Of a stretch of 12,670 nucleotides of DNA, positions 6,461 through 12,670 are shown in pieces. The notes beneath the pieces are model-generated. The model was not told the origin of the DNA, did no database searches, and worked only from the letters and a program-made list of their open reading frames with translations. This DNA comes from Anaerolineaceae bacterium. Lineage in GTDB: Bacteria > Chloroflexota > Anaerolineae > Anaerolineales > Anaerolineaceae. Location of the stretch: the NCBI GenBank assembly GCA_014860845.1, contig JACZIY010000101.1, positions 1 to 12,670 on the forward strand. The letters run 5' to 3'. Position 1 is the stretch's first letter. Each line of letters opens with the position of its first letter. The translations under genes and the position numbers were made by a program.

Positions 6461-6794
6461 AATAACATTTCTACCTCAATTCAGCAGATAGAAAAAGAAT
6501 TTGTTCATGGTTTATATAACACCTGTATATTTTTGATAATTATGATCTTCATCCTCACAACTCTGACAATCTACTTAATTTTGTCCGCAACATCAGGCGA
6601 CAGTGGTATAACTTATTCAATCCCCAAAAAGAGCCAGGTAAGCAACAGCAATAATTTCTGCCCTTATTGGTACCCATTACAACTTTGGGGTGTTTGATGT
6701 CTTTCTTTTTGCTATCGTTAAATCAAAAGAATAACGATACGTTGAAAAACACAAAACTTTGATAATATTTATTGGTTGGTTAAAGGAGTATTTT
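6461..6794 (+). promoter_or_regulatory. Divergent intergenic region and terC leader with inverted repeats
   Basis: This 334-base gap between the dsbA-like gene and terC holds no gene that I can see. On the terC side CCCCAAA (6622-6628) pairs with TTTGGGG (6684-6690), enclosing GGTA/TACC (6637-6640, 6671-6674) and CAATAA/TTATTG (6649-6654, 6664-6669), so the segment can nest three stems. Further on, TATCGTTA (6713-6720) and TAACGATA (6732-6739) form an 8-base inverted repeat. TerC-family genes are often preceded by the yybP-ykoY manganese riboswitch. I looked for its conserved GGGGAGUAG-type segments and did not find them. No strong -35/-10 pair for terC was evident. Confidence 0.4.
6511..6539 (-). 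promoter_or_regulatory. Candidate promoter of the dsbA-like gene
   Basis: On the minus strand TTATCA (6534-6539), 17 bases and TATAAA (6511-6516), with TG one base before the -10, lie about 50 bases before the start codon. The -35 is imperfect, so this is a moderate call. Confidence 0.45.
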
Positions 6795-7658
6795 ATGGAT
6801 TGGTCAATTATTGCAATTGTTGTACAACTCATTTTTTTGGAGGGGGTCTTATCACTGGATAATGCAGCCGTATTAGGCGCAATGGTGTCCAGATTGCCAG
6901 AACATGATCTTATTCCCTGGCCGAAAACACTGACAAAAATTGGCCATATTCTCGATAAACCTTTAGGTTTTCAAAGGGTGGCTGCACTGCGTGTTGGTTT
7001 GATCGGTGCTTATGGTGGACGTATCATCATGTTGTTTCTGGCAAGCTATATCATTCAGAACCCCTGGCTAAAAATATTAGGGGCTGCATATCTGATCCGC
7101 CTTGCGCTGGATGATTTAGGTGCCCCTGGTCATGAAGGTAGCGAAGAAGATGCCATGCGTCCCCTTAAGAAACAGAGCTTCTGGTTGACGGTTCTTAATG
7201 TAGAGCTCATGGACCTGGCATTCAGTCTGGATAATGTTGTCGCAGCAGTTTCCCTTTCAGATCATATTGGCATTGTGATCCTTGGTGTTGCCATTGGTAT
7301 TCTGATTATGCGGTTTGCAGCAGGCATCTTCAGCACTATCGTTATTCGTTTCCCCATTTTGAAATCCGCTGCCTATATTCTAATCTTAAATATTGGTATT
7401 GAGATACTTTTGGAAGAATTCGCTGGAATCCATTTCAATGATTGGGCGCGTTTCGGAATTTCGATTGGAACAATTCTGTTAGCGATTGCTTATTCTCAAT
7501 TCAAAGTTTTACAACTTTCACGCCCTCTGTTCATCTGGCTTGGGCAGGGATTATCACTGGTAAATGGACTTGTTTCCTGGGCGTTTGCCCCATTCAAAGG
7601 CGTCATGAATCTTATACTACATATCTTCAAGCAACCCGTTGCCAAAGAAAAGAATTAA
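6795..7658 (+). CDS. TerC-family integral membrane protein (putative metal exporter)
   Basis: 287 residues from the ATG at 6795, chosen because AAAGGAG lies seven bases upstream. Most of the chain is hydrophobic, with about seven membrane segments. The two family signature blocks are present: FLEGVLSLDNAAVLGAMV (14-31) and VELMDLAFSLDNVVAAVSL (136-154). Each carries acidic residues and an Asp-Asn pair (E16, D22, N23; E137, D140, D146, N147) thought to bind metal. A His/Glu/Asp-rich loop (113-120) separates the halves. TerC relatives such as Alx, MeeF/MeeY and YkoY export manganese or help load metal into secreted proteins; older work tied TerC to tellurite resistance. The product here is probably a manganese-linked transporter in the cytoplasmic membrane. 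It is transcribed alone and ends at a strong terminator. Confidence 0.85.
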   Translation: MDWSIIAIVVQLIFLEGVLSLDNAAVLGAMVSRLPEHDLIPWPKTLTKIGHILDKPLGFQRVAALRVGLIGAYGGRIIMLFLASYIIQNPWLKILGAAYLIRLALDDLGAPGHEGSEEDAMRPLKKQSFWLTVLNVELMDLAFSLDNVVAAVSLSDHIGIVILGVAIGILIMRFAAGIFSTIVIRFPILKSAAYILILNIGIEILLEEFAGIHFNDWARFGISIGTILLAIAYSQFKVLQLSRPLFIWLGQGLSLVNGLVSWAFAPFKGVMNLILHIFKQPVAKEKN

Positions 7659-7663
7659 CATCT

Positions 7664-7699
7664 AAAAAAGTTGTGGAGGTAACCTCCACAACTTTTTTT
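7664..7699. terminator. Bidirectional terminator between convergent terC and GNAT genes
   Basis: A perfect 16-base inverted repeat (7664-7679 with 7683-7698; core GTTGTGGAGG/CCTCCACAAC) has a 3-base TAA loop. The A-run on one side and the T-run on the other let it work on both strands. It sits five bases after the terC stop and one base before the stop codon of the converging gene. Confidence 0.93.
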
Positions 7700-7700
7700 A

Positions 7701-8141
7701 TTAATTTATTTCCTTTTCCATCCAGAGCACCTGGGTGGTGCCAAAATAATTGGTTGGCAACCCGGCAGTTCTAAATCCCATTCTTTCAAAATAAGATGTA
7801 GTGTTCAAACGGGACATACAGCCAATAATTTGATAACCTTTTTCTTTGGCTTCTTTTTCCACAGTCTCCATCAGTTGCAAACCAACCCCTTTTTTCTGGT
7901 AGCCTGGATCAACAGCTAGATGGGACACCCACCCCACCCCCTCTTCTTTCTCAAACATTTTTATAACTCCAACGACTTTCCCATTTTTATCATCTACTGC
8001 CATAAAATGCTGGCTGATGGGTTCGTAATCATCTTTTTCGGTATCTTTCGGTTGTCCCCAGGGAGCGCGTAAAACCCGGTATCGAAGATCATAATATGCT
8101 TTAAAGTCATCTCTGGTTTGCGGAATTTTGATTGTAATCAT
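7701..8141 (-). CDS. Small GNAT-family N-acetyltransferase
   Basis: 146 residues from the ATG at 8139-8141, chosen because GGAG lies eight bases upstream. An in-frame ATG 17 codons earlier lacks a site. The fold is a compact single GNAT domain: DLRYRVLRAPWGQP (18-31), VVGVIKMF (56-63), the acetyl-CoA pyrophosphate loop VDPGYQKKGVGLQLM (77-91) with the Q-x-x-G-x-G pattern, and SYFERMGF (116-123). It transfers an acetyl group from acetyl-CoA to an amine. The N-terminal RYRVLR-PWGQ block is common among single-domain GNATs of unassigned substrate, so the substrate cannot be read from sequence. It converges on terC and lies upstream of, and divergent from, the transporter operon. There is no evidence that it is related in function to the GNAT at 4809-5531. 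Confidence 0.85.
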   Translation of the reverse strand: MITIKIPQTRDDFKAYYDLRYRVLRAPWGQPKDTEKDDYEPISQHFMAVDDKNGKVVGVIKMFEKEEGVGWVSHLAVDPGYQKKGVGLQLMETVEKEAKEKGYQIIGCMSRLNTTSYFERMGFRTAGLPTNYFGTTQVLWMEKEIN

Positions 8142-8430
8142 CTTTGATTCTCCATAATTTCTGCTGGGGCACTTTGATCGATCGAAAATCACCTATTACA
8201 TTCATCATTTATTCTGGGATTTTTGTGACATGAACAATATGCCTTTTTTCAATTATAATATAATATTGTAAGGTACAATTTTATCCATATTCAATTATTG
8301 GCACAATTAATGTTAATCAAAATCATCCAAATATTTTCTTCATCATCTGATGATATATCTATCGGCAATTAGGGGGGACTTTAAGTTGGTTCCCTCTTTT
8401 TTATTCATATCTCATTAAAGGAGTATAGAA
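8142..8430 (+). promoter_or_regulatory. AT-rich control region of the BMP transporter operon
   Basis: This 289-base gap separates the divergent GNAT and transporter genes. Two overlapping TATAAT boxes (8254-8264) could serve as -10 elements, but I find no well-spaced -35. AATTATTGGCACA (8293-8305) is an exact 13-base match, in the same orientation relative to the gene, to a stretch in the GNAT-like gene leader (5645-5657). Near it lie the palindromes ATTAA-TG-TTAAT (8306-8317) and ATCATC-T-GATGAT (8342-8354). Operator function is inferred. Confidence 0.4.
8371..8402 (+). terminator. Terminator-like hairpin (possible attenuator) before the binding-protein gene
   Basis: AGGGGGGAC (8371-8379) can pair with GTTCCCTCT (8389-8397), including two G-T wobbles, around a 9-base loop. 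A run of six T follows (8397-8402). It ends about 14 bases before the AAAGGAG of the first transporter gene, so if it works it would gate the operon. The stem is modest in strength. Confidence 0.5.
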
Positions 8431-9441
8431 ATGGGAAGAAGTAAAATCGTTTTAGTAACTGTATTGGTACTGTTGTCCTTATTGGCAACTCAATGTGCTC
8501 CAGCAGCACCGGTTGAAGAAGCACCCGAAGCTAAAGTCTGGAAATTAGCCGCTATTTTTCCAGGCGTAATCACCGATGCCGACTACAACACCCTTGCTTA
8601 TGAAGGTATTGTTGGTCTACAGAAAGAAACCGGGATCGAAACTGCTTATTCAGAAAGTGTTGCAGTTCCGGATGTTGATCGTGTCATGCGTGAATACATC
8701 GACGCTGGTTTCAATATCATCTGGACTCATGGTGGTCAATTTGTAACCCAGACCGCTGACCTGGCTGTCCAATTTCCGGAAGTCGTTTTCATCGCAGAAG
8801 GTGATGCACCACTGGAAAGTTCTCCAGCCAATTTATGGTTTATTGACCGCAATTTCCATGTTGGTTATTACGCCATTGGTGCTGTTGCTGCACGTGCCTC
8901 CAAAACCGGCAAAATCGGTTATTTGGGTGGATTAACCCTGCCTTTCTCGTATGCTGAAGCTCATGCCGTGCAACAAGCTGTTGCTGATTCCGGTCTGGAT
9001 GTGGAAGTAAAAATGGTTTGGGCTGGCGATTTCAATGATCCCACCAAAGCCCGTCAGGTAGCTGACGCTTTGATCGCTGAAGGTGTTGATGTGATTATGG
9101 GTTCACTCAATCTGGGTATGTTCGGTTTATTTGAAGCTGTAAAAGCATCTTCCAACCAAGTGCTTGTGACCGCTAAATACACCGACAAATCATCCTATGC
9201 CCCAGAGAATTACATCACCGCTTTCATTTATGATTTCACCGTTCCGTTGAAAGCAATTTATGATAGTGTTGTGGCTGGTGAACTGGGTGGTTATTATCCA
9301 CTTGGTTTCGATACCGGTGCATTAATCCAAACTCCTCTGCAAAATGTTGATGCCTCCGTCGCTACAGAAGTTGAAGCAATCATTGCTGATGTAGTCAGTG
9401 GAAAAATCCAGGTTGTAAAAGATACCAGCGAAATCAAGTAA
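8431..9441 (+). CDS. BMP/PnrA-like ABC transporter substrate-binding lipoprotein
   Basis: 336 residues. The start ATG has AAAGGAG seven bases upstream. A lipoprotein signal peptide (basic MGRSK, hydrophobic 6-19) ends at C22 in LLATQC. Gln at -1 is unusual for a lipobox, but the position and the following Ala/Pro/Glu linker support it. The periplasmic-binding fold of the BMP family follows: ITDADYNTLAYEGI (47-60), the position where PnrA-type proteins carry ligand-contacting Asp and Asn, then the VMREYIDAGFNIIWTHGG block (85-102), GYLGGLTLPFSYAEAHAVQQA (163-183), DVIMGSLNLGMFG (220-232) and YDFTVPLKAIYDSVVAGELGG (267-287). The family binds purine nucleosides in several bacteria, though some members bind other solutes. 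The cell-surface protein feeds the ATPase and permeases just downstream. The ligand is not certain; a nucleoside, nucleobase or ureide is the best guess. Confidence 0.9.
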   Translation: MGRSKIVLVTVLVLLSLLATQCAPAAPVEEAPEAKVWKLAAIFPGVITDADYNTLAYEGIVGLQKETGIETAYSESVAVPDVDRVMREYIDAGFNIIWTHGGQFVTQTADLAVQFPEVVFIAEGDAPLESSPANLWFIDRNFHVGYYAIGAVAARASKTGKIGYLGGLTLPFSYAEAHAVQQAVADSGLDVEVKMVWAGDFNDPTKARQVADALIAEGVDVIMGSLNLGMFGLFEAVKASSNQVLVTAKYTDKSSYAPENYITAFIYDFTVPLKAIYDSVVAGELGGYYPLGFDTGALIQTPLQNVDASVATEVEAIIADVVSGKIQVVKDTSEIK

Positions 9442-9464
9442 TTAGAGCAAGAACTGATTGATCA

Positions 9465-9497
9465 AACCGTGCGTTGCCTATTAGACAACGCACGGTT
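9465..9497 (+). repeat. Hairpin after the binding-protein gene, without T-run
   Basis: A perfect 12-base stem (AACCGTGCGTTG at 9465-9476 with CAACGCACGGTT at 9486-9497) has a 9-base loop and starts 24 bases after the stop codon. Only ATTAG follows, so it is not a full terminator. Such structures in importer operons protect or partially terminate the message so that binding protein exceeds ATPase and permease. Confidence 0.7.
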
Positions 9498-9573
9498 ATT
9501 AGAAGCATGAGCCTGGAAGCGCTCAAAACTTTATTAATTGCATTTCTTACCGGGCTTAAAGGTATTCGAAGTT

Positions 9574-11151
9574 ATGGAAGATAAAACAATTCTTGAACTT
9601 AAGAATGTACGAAAAGTTTTTGGACAAATCGTAGCCCTTGACAGTGTTTCTTTTGCATTGAAAAGAGGTGAAATCCACGGTTTGTTAGGGGGTAATGGCG
9701 CTGGGAAGACTACCTTGATGAATATTTTATACGGCCTTTATCGGAAAGATGAAGGTGAAATTTTATTACGTGATCAGGCAGTCAACATTCAAGGTCCACG
9801 CGATGCCATTAATCAGGGCATTGGCATGGTTCACCAGCACTTTTTACAAATCAGCAATTTTACGGTATTGGAAAATATTATTCTTGGTACCGATGTAAAG
9901 AATAAATACACGATGAAATTAGAAGACGAAGTGGTTAAAGTTAAAGAACTTTGCCAACGCTTCGGCTTAAATGTTGATCTCAATGATGTGATGAGTACAT
10001 TAACCGTTGGCGCACGTCAAAAAGTAGAGATCCTGAAAGCCTTGTATCGTGGTGTTGATATTCTCATTCTGGATGAACCCACAACCAACCTTACTCCTCA
10101 GGAAGTGGATGCTTTATTTGAATCCTTGCGAGTCATGGTAAATGATGGTCTCAGTATTGTTTTCATCACCCATAAATTACGCGAAGTATTGAGTGTTTGT
10201 GACCGCATTACCGTTTTGAGAGAAGGTAAAAACATTACCACCCTGGATCGCAAAGATGCCTCAGAAGAAGTGTTTGTGCGTGCCATGGTGGGTGAGAAAA
10301 TGGACATTGAAAACTCCATTTATTTTGCTACCGAGGTGCGACAGGCTTTCGATCGAACCAGTGTTGAAGCTCCCAAGCTGAAATTGGAAAACGTAAATTT
10401 GATTTCTCAGGATGGTGTTCAACGCTTGAAGGATCTCTACCTGGAGGTCTTCGGTGGCGAAATTGTTGGCATCGCCGGTGTTGCCGGTAATGGCCAACGT
10501 GAGCTGGCTGAAGTGGTTACCGGTGTGGTTCCTGTCAGCAGTGGCAAGAAAATCTATCTGGGTGATGATATAACCAGCAAAACAAACGAGGATTTGCTAA
10601 GTTCCGGTTTTTCATATATTCCTGAAGATCGCCTCAGTGATGGTTTCCTGCCAAAAGCCACAGTCGCTCAGAATTTAATCCTGGGACAACACCGCAGTAG
10701 ACCTTACAGTGATGGTACATTCATCAACTGGAAAACTGTTAATGCAGAGACAACCAAAAACATTAAAGAATACAATATTAAAACCAATGGTCCTGGCGAT
10801 GTAGGTGGCAATCTTTCGGGTGGAAATATTCAACGTGTCCTGATTGCCCGCGCATTCTCTATGAACTCACAGGTAATGGTTGCTCACAATCCCACACGGG
10901 GACTCGATATACCTTCCATGGATTTTGTCTACCAGAAGATGTTATCCCGTCGGGAAGCACAATTGGCAACCTTACTGATCTCGGAAGATTTAGACGAATT
11001 GATGCGTATCAGTGATCGAATAGCGGTTATTTTTCGTGGTCAGATCCTGGGTGTGCTGGAGCGCGGTGAATTTGACAAATATGCCATTGGCCGTTTGATG
11101 AGCGGAATCACATCCGAAAATCAACCATCAGAGGAGAAAACCTTACCATGA
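9574..11151 (+). CDS. BMP-type ABC transporter double-domain ATP-binding protein
   Basis: 525 residues from the ATG at 9574, with AAAGG about 11 bases upstream. A TTG 12 codons earlier has no advantage. It carries two ABC domains, as in ribose- and nucleoside-type importers. Domain 1 has Walker A GGNGAGKT (39-46), Q-loop MVHQHF (Q88), signature LTVGARQK (143-150), Walker B ILILDEPT (163-170) and switch His H200. Domain 2 has a degenerate Walker A (AGVAGNGQ, 301-308, no Lys), a good signature LSGGNIQ (414-420), a Walker B lacking the catalytic Glu (VMVAHNPTRGLD, 434-445) and Glu in place of the switch His (LISEDLDEL). One active plus one degenerate site is normal for this subfamily. It hydrolyses ATP on the cytoplasmic side to drive uptake. 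Its stop codon overlaps the next gene's start by four bases (ATGA), showing translational coupling. Confidence 0.93.
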   Translation: MEDKTILELKNVRKVFGQIVALDSVSFALKRGEIHGLLGGNGAGKTTLMNILYGLYRKDEGEILLRDQAVNIQGPRDAINQGIGMVHQHFLQISNFTVLENIILGTDVKNKYTMKLEDEVVKVKELCQRFGLNVDLNDVMSTLTVGARQKVEILKALYRGVDILILDEPTTNLTPQEVDALFESLRVMVNDGLSIVFITHKLREVLSVCDRITVLREGKNITTLDRKDASEEVFVRAMVGEKMDIENSIYFATEVRQAFDRTSVEAPKLKLENVNLISQDGVQRLKDLYLEVFGGEIVGIAGVAGNGQRELAEVVTGVVPVSSGKKIYLGDDITSKTNEDLLSSGFSYIPEDRLSDGFLPKATVAQNLILGQHRSRPYSDGTFINWKTVNAETTKNIKEYNIKTNGPGDVGGNLSGGNIQRVLIARAFSMNSQVMVAHNPTRGLDIPSMDFVYQKMLSRREAQLATLLISEDLDELMRISDRIAVIFRGQILGVLERGEFDKYAIGRLMSGITSENQPSEEKTLP

Positions 11152-12155
11152 CAATTGTGAAAAAGTCCTTACCATACCTACTTGCTGTGGTGGCATCCTT
11201 TGTGGCGGCTGGTATCTTTATTACCTTAATGGGCTTTGATGTTTTCAAAGCCTATCAAACAATTTTATTCACCTCTTTCAGAACCCCGAATGGATTTATT
11301 CAAACACTGCTCAAATTCGTCCCTCTCCTGTTGTTAGCTTTAGCATTCACCATCCCTCTCACCGCTGGGAAATTTAACATCGGTGGCGAAGGTCAGATGA
11401 TGGCCGGTGGTATTGGCGCAGCTGCCATGGGCATCATGTTTCCTGATTTGCCAGCAATTCTTTTAATTCCCCTGGTAATTCTGGGTGGTGTGGTCGCTGG
11501 AGCTTTGTGGGGTTTAATCCCAGCCTGGCTGCTGTACAAATTCAATATTAATGAAATTCTCACCACCGTTTTGTTCAACTTTATCGCCTTTTTCCTGATC
11601 GACTACGTGTGTACAGGCCCCTGGCGTGATCCTGCGGCTGGTCATCCAACCACAGTTTTGATTGGTCGTGGAGGATGGCTACCCATGTTGGTCAATAATC
11701 CCCCGTTGCACTCTGGAATTATTTTGGCAGTTTTGGTAGCGATTGGTGTGTATATTTACACCTCACGTACCACTGGTGGCTATGAATTGATTGCCACAGG
11801 TGCCAATCCCCGCGCAGCCGGTGTATTCGGGATCAAGACCCGCAGAATGTTCGTACTCTCTCTGGTTCTGGGTGGAGCAGTGGCAGGCCTTGCCGGTGCA
11901 TTCGAAGTGGCTGGTAATCAACATCGCCTGATCGAAGGTATGCAGTCCAACTTCCTTCAGCTTGGATTGATCATTGGCCTTATCTCCAGAGGAAATAATG
12001 GGGCTGTTCCATTTGTTGCTTTCATGATTGCTGTTTTGGAAGTTGGTGCCAGCGCGATGCAACGCACCATGATGATACCGGTTGAAATGGTCTTCATTGT
12101 GGAAGCATTAATACTACTTTTCGTCCTCTTATCGGACGTTGTCAGGAGGAAATAA
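11148..12155 (+). CDS. BMP-type ABC transporter permease 1 (YufP/NupP-like)
   Basis: 335 residues. The start overlaps the ATPase stop as ATGA, with GGAG about ten bases upstream. It is a hydrophobic protein of the branched-chain amino acid/ribose permease fold, with roughly eight to ten membrane segments. Family markers are the TAGKFNIGGEGQMMAGGIGA block (72-91) and NINEILTTVLFNFIA (133-147). Later GGYELIATGANPRAAG-type residues (about 205-220) precede the segment that contacts the ATPase, followed by VLGGAVAGLAGAFEVAG. It forms half of the membrane pore with the following permease. Length and motif order match full-length members, so it appears intact. Confidence 0.92.
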   Translation: MTIVKKSLPYLLAVVASFVAAGIFITLMGFDVFKAYQTILFTSFRTPNGFIQTLLKFVPLLLLALAFTIPLTAGKFNIGGEGQMMAGGIGAAAMGIMFPDLPAILLIPLVILGGVVAGALWGLIPAWLLYKFNINEILTTVLFNFIAFFLIDYVCTGPWRDPAAGHPTTVLIGRGGWLPMLVNNPPLHSGIILAVLVAIGVYIYTSRTTGGYELIATGANPRAAGVFGIKTRRMFVLSLVLGGAVAGLAGAFEVAGNQHRLIEGMQSNFLQLGLIIGLISRGNNGAVPFVAFMIAVLEVGASAMQRTMMIPVEMVFIVEALILLFVLLSDVVRRK

Positions 12156-12158
12156 ACG

Positions 12159-12670
12159 ATGGATACTACGATTATCGATTTCTTAAGATTAGTGCTCCTG
12201 TCGATGGTTCCCTTTGTTCTGGCTGGTCAAGGAACGATGCTAGGAGGTCGCACAGGTGTGTTCAATGTTGCTCAGGAAGGTATGATGCTGGTGGGAGCCT
12301 CCGTTGGATTTCTGGTGAGTTATTATTCTGGCAGCATTTTACTGGGTGTTATTGTCGCGATGTTATCGGGTGCTCTTTTTGGGTTAGCCTTAGCATACTT
12401 CACCACCTCCCTGAAGATGAACCAATTTGTTATCGGCCTGGCACTCTTCTTCATTGGGCTAGGTGTTTCAACCTTATTGCCGAAATTGATCCTTGGAATC
12501 ACATTAACACCACCATTGATACCCACATTAAAAAGTATTTCAATCCCGCTCTTGAGTCAGATTCCATTTATTGGACCCATTCTCTTTAATCAGAATATTC
12601 TGGTTTATGTTTCTGTGTTGGTTTCAATTGGCTTATGGTACTTCCTGTTCAGAACGCAAAAAGGTCTGGA
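12159..12670 (+). CDS. BMP-type ABC transporter permease 2 (YufQ/NupQ-like), cut by the window end
   Basis: The first 170 residues are visible; the frame is open at the right edge, so the gene continues. AGGAGG lies nine bases before the ATG and inside the last codons of permease 1, and only three bases separate the two genes. The fragment starts MDTTIIDFLRLVLLSMVPFV and carries the family block GGRTGVFNVAQEGMMLVGA (29-47), then KMNQFVIGLALFFIGLGVSTL (86-106). At least four membrane segments are evident. It pairs with permease 1 to form the heterodimeric channel. Being the fourth gene in the usual order (binding protein, ATPase, permease, permease), it confirms the transporter type. What follows it is unknown. 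Confidence 0.9.
   Translation, partial: MDTTIIDFLRLVLLSMVPFVLAGQGTMLGGRTGVFNVAQEGMMLVGASVGFLVSYYSGSILLGVIVAMLSGALFGLALAYFTTSLKMNQFVIGLALFFIGLGVSTLLPKLILGITLTPPLIPTLKSISIPLLSQIPFIGPILFNQNILVYVSVLVSIGLWYFLFRTQKGL

Noticed and set aside
6540..6795. yybP-ykoY manganese riboswitch before terC
   Set aside because: Expected from the gene family, but the conserved sequence blocks could not be found by eye. A covariance-model search would settle it.
9538..9573. TTG start adding 12 residues to the ATPase
   Set aside because: The ATG at 9574 begins right before the conserved ABC N-terminus, and the extension shows nothing family-like.

Overview
This is a 12.7 kb window of bacterial chromosome with low-to-moderate GC. 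It carries nine clearly bounded or partial protein genes and no RNA genes, CRISPR arrays or insertion sequences that I can see. The source is most likely a Chloroflexota-type (Anaerolineae-like) bacterium. The hints are the Ala/Pro/Glu-rich linker after the lipoprotein cysteine of the solute-binding protein, a membrane-anchored DsbA-like protein, and strong Shine-Dalgarno sites with conventional TTGACT/TATACT promoters. This placement is an inference from style, not a proven taxonomy.

Left third (1-4612, minus strand): an operon reads fdrA/allF-like, then ylbE/allG-like (DUF1116), then a cyclase-family hydrolase that runs off the left edge. FdrA and YlbE are two of the three E. coli proteins (AllF, AllG, AllH) assigned to oxamate carbamoyltransferase, which splits oxalurate in anaerobic allantoin use. 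The third subunit gene (allH/ylbF, DUF2877) is not where E. coli has it. In its place sits a cyclase made of two fused domains, the first with a damaged metal motif. A clear extended -10 promoter lies about 270 nt upstream of fdrA and gives a long, foldable leader.

Middle (4766-8192): a GNAT-like acyltransferase gene (minus) has its own terminator. Its promoter and leader sequences closely resemble those of fdrA, so the two are probably co-regulated. Next come a membrane-anchored DsbA-family oxidoreductase (minus), a divergent TerC-family membrane protein (plus), and a small GNAT acetyltransferase (minus) that converges on terC across a perfect bidirectional terminator. These three look like ordinary housekeeping or stress genes.

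Right third (8142-12670, plus strand): a complete BMP/PnrA-type ABC importer operon, namely lipoprotein binding protein, double ATPase, permease 1 and permease 2 (cut by the window edge). Such importers usually carry nucleosides or related small molecules. A terminator-like hairpin stands just before the first gene, and a hairpin without a U-tract stands between the binding protein and the ATPase.

Working model (inference): the importer brings in a purine- or ureide-like compound, the cyclase opens a cyclic amide, AllFG carries out carbamoyl transfer, and the first GNAT enzyme acts in the same response because it shares promoter and operator-like elements with fdrA. The best leads are the shared regulatory element, the tandem cyclase and the missing AllH.
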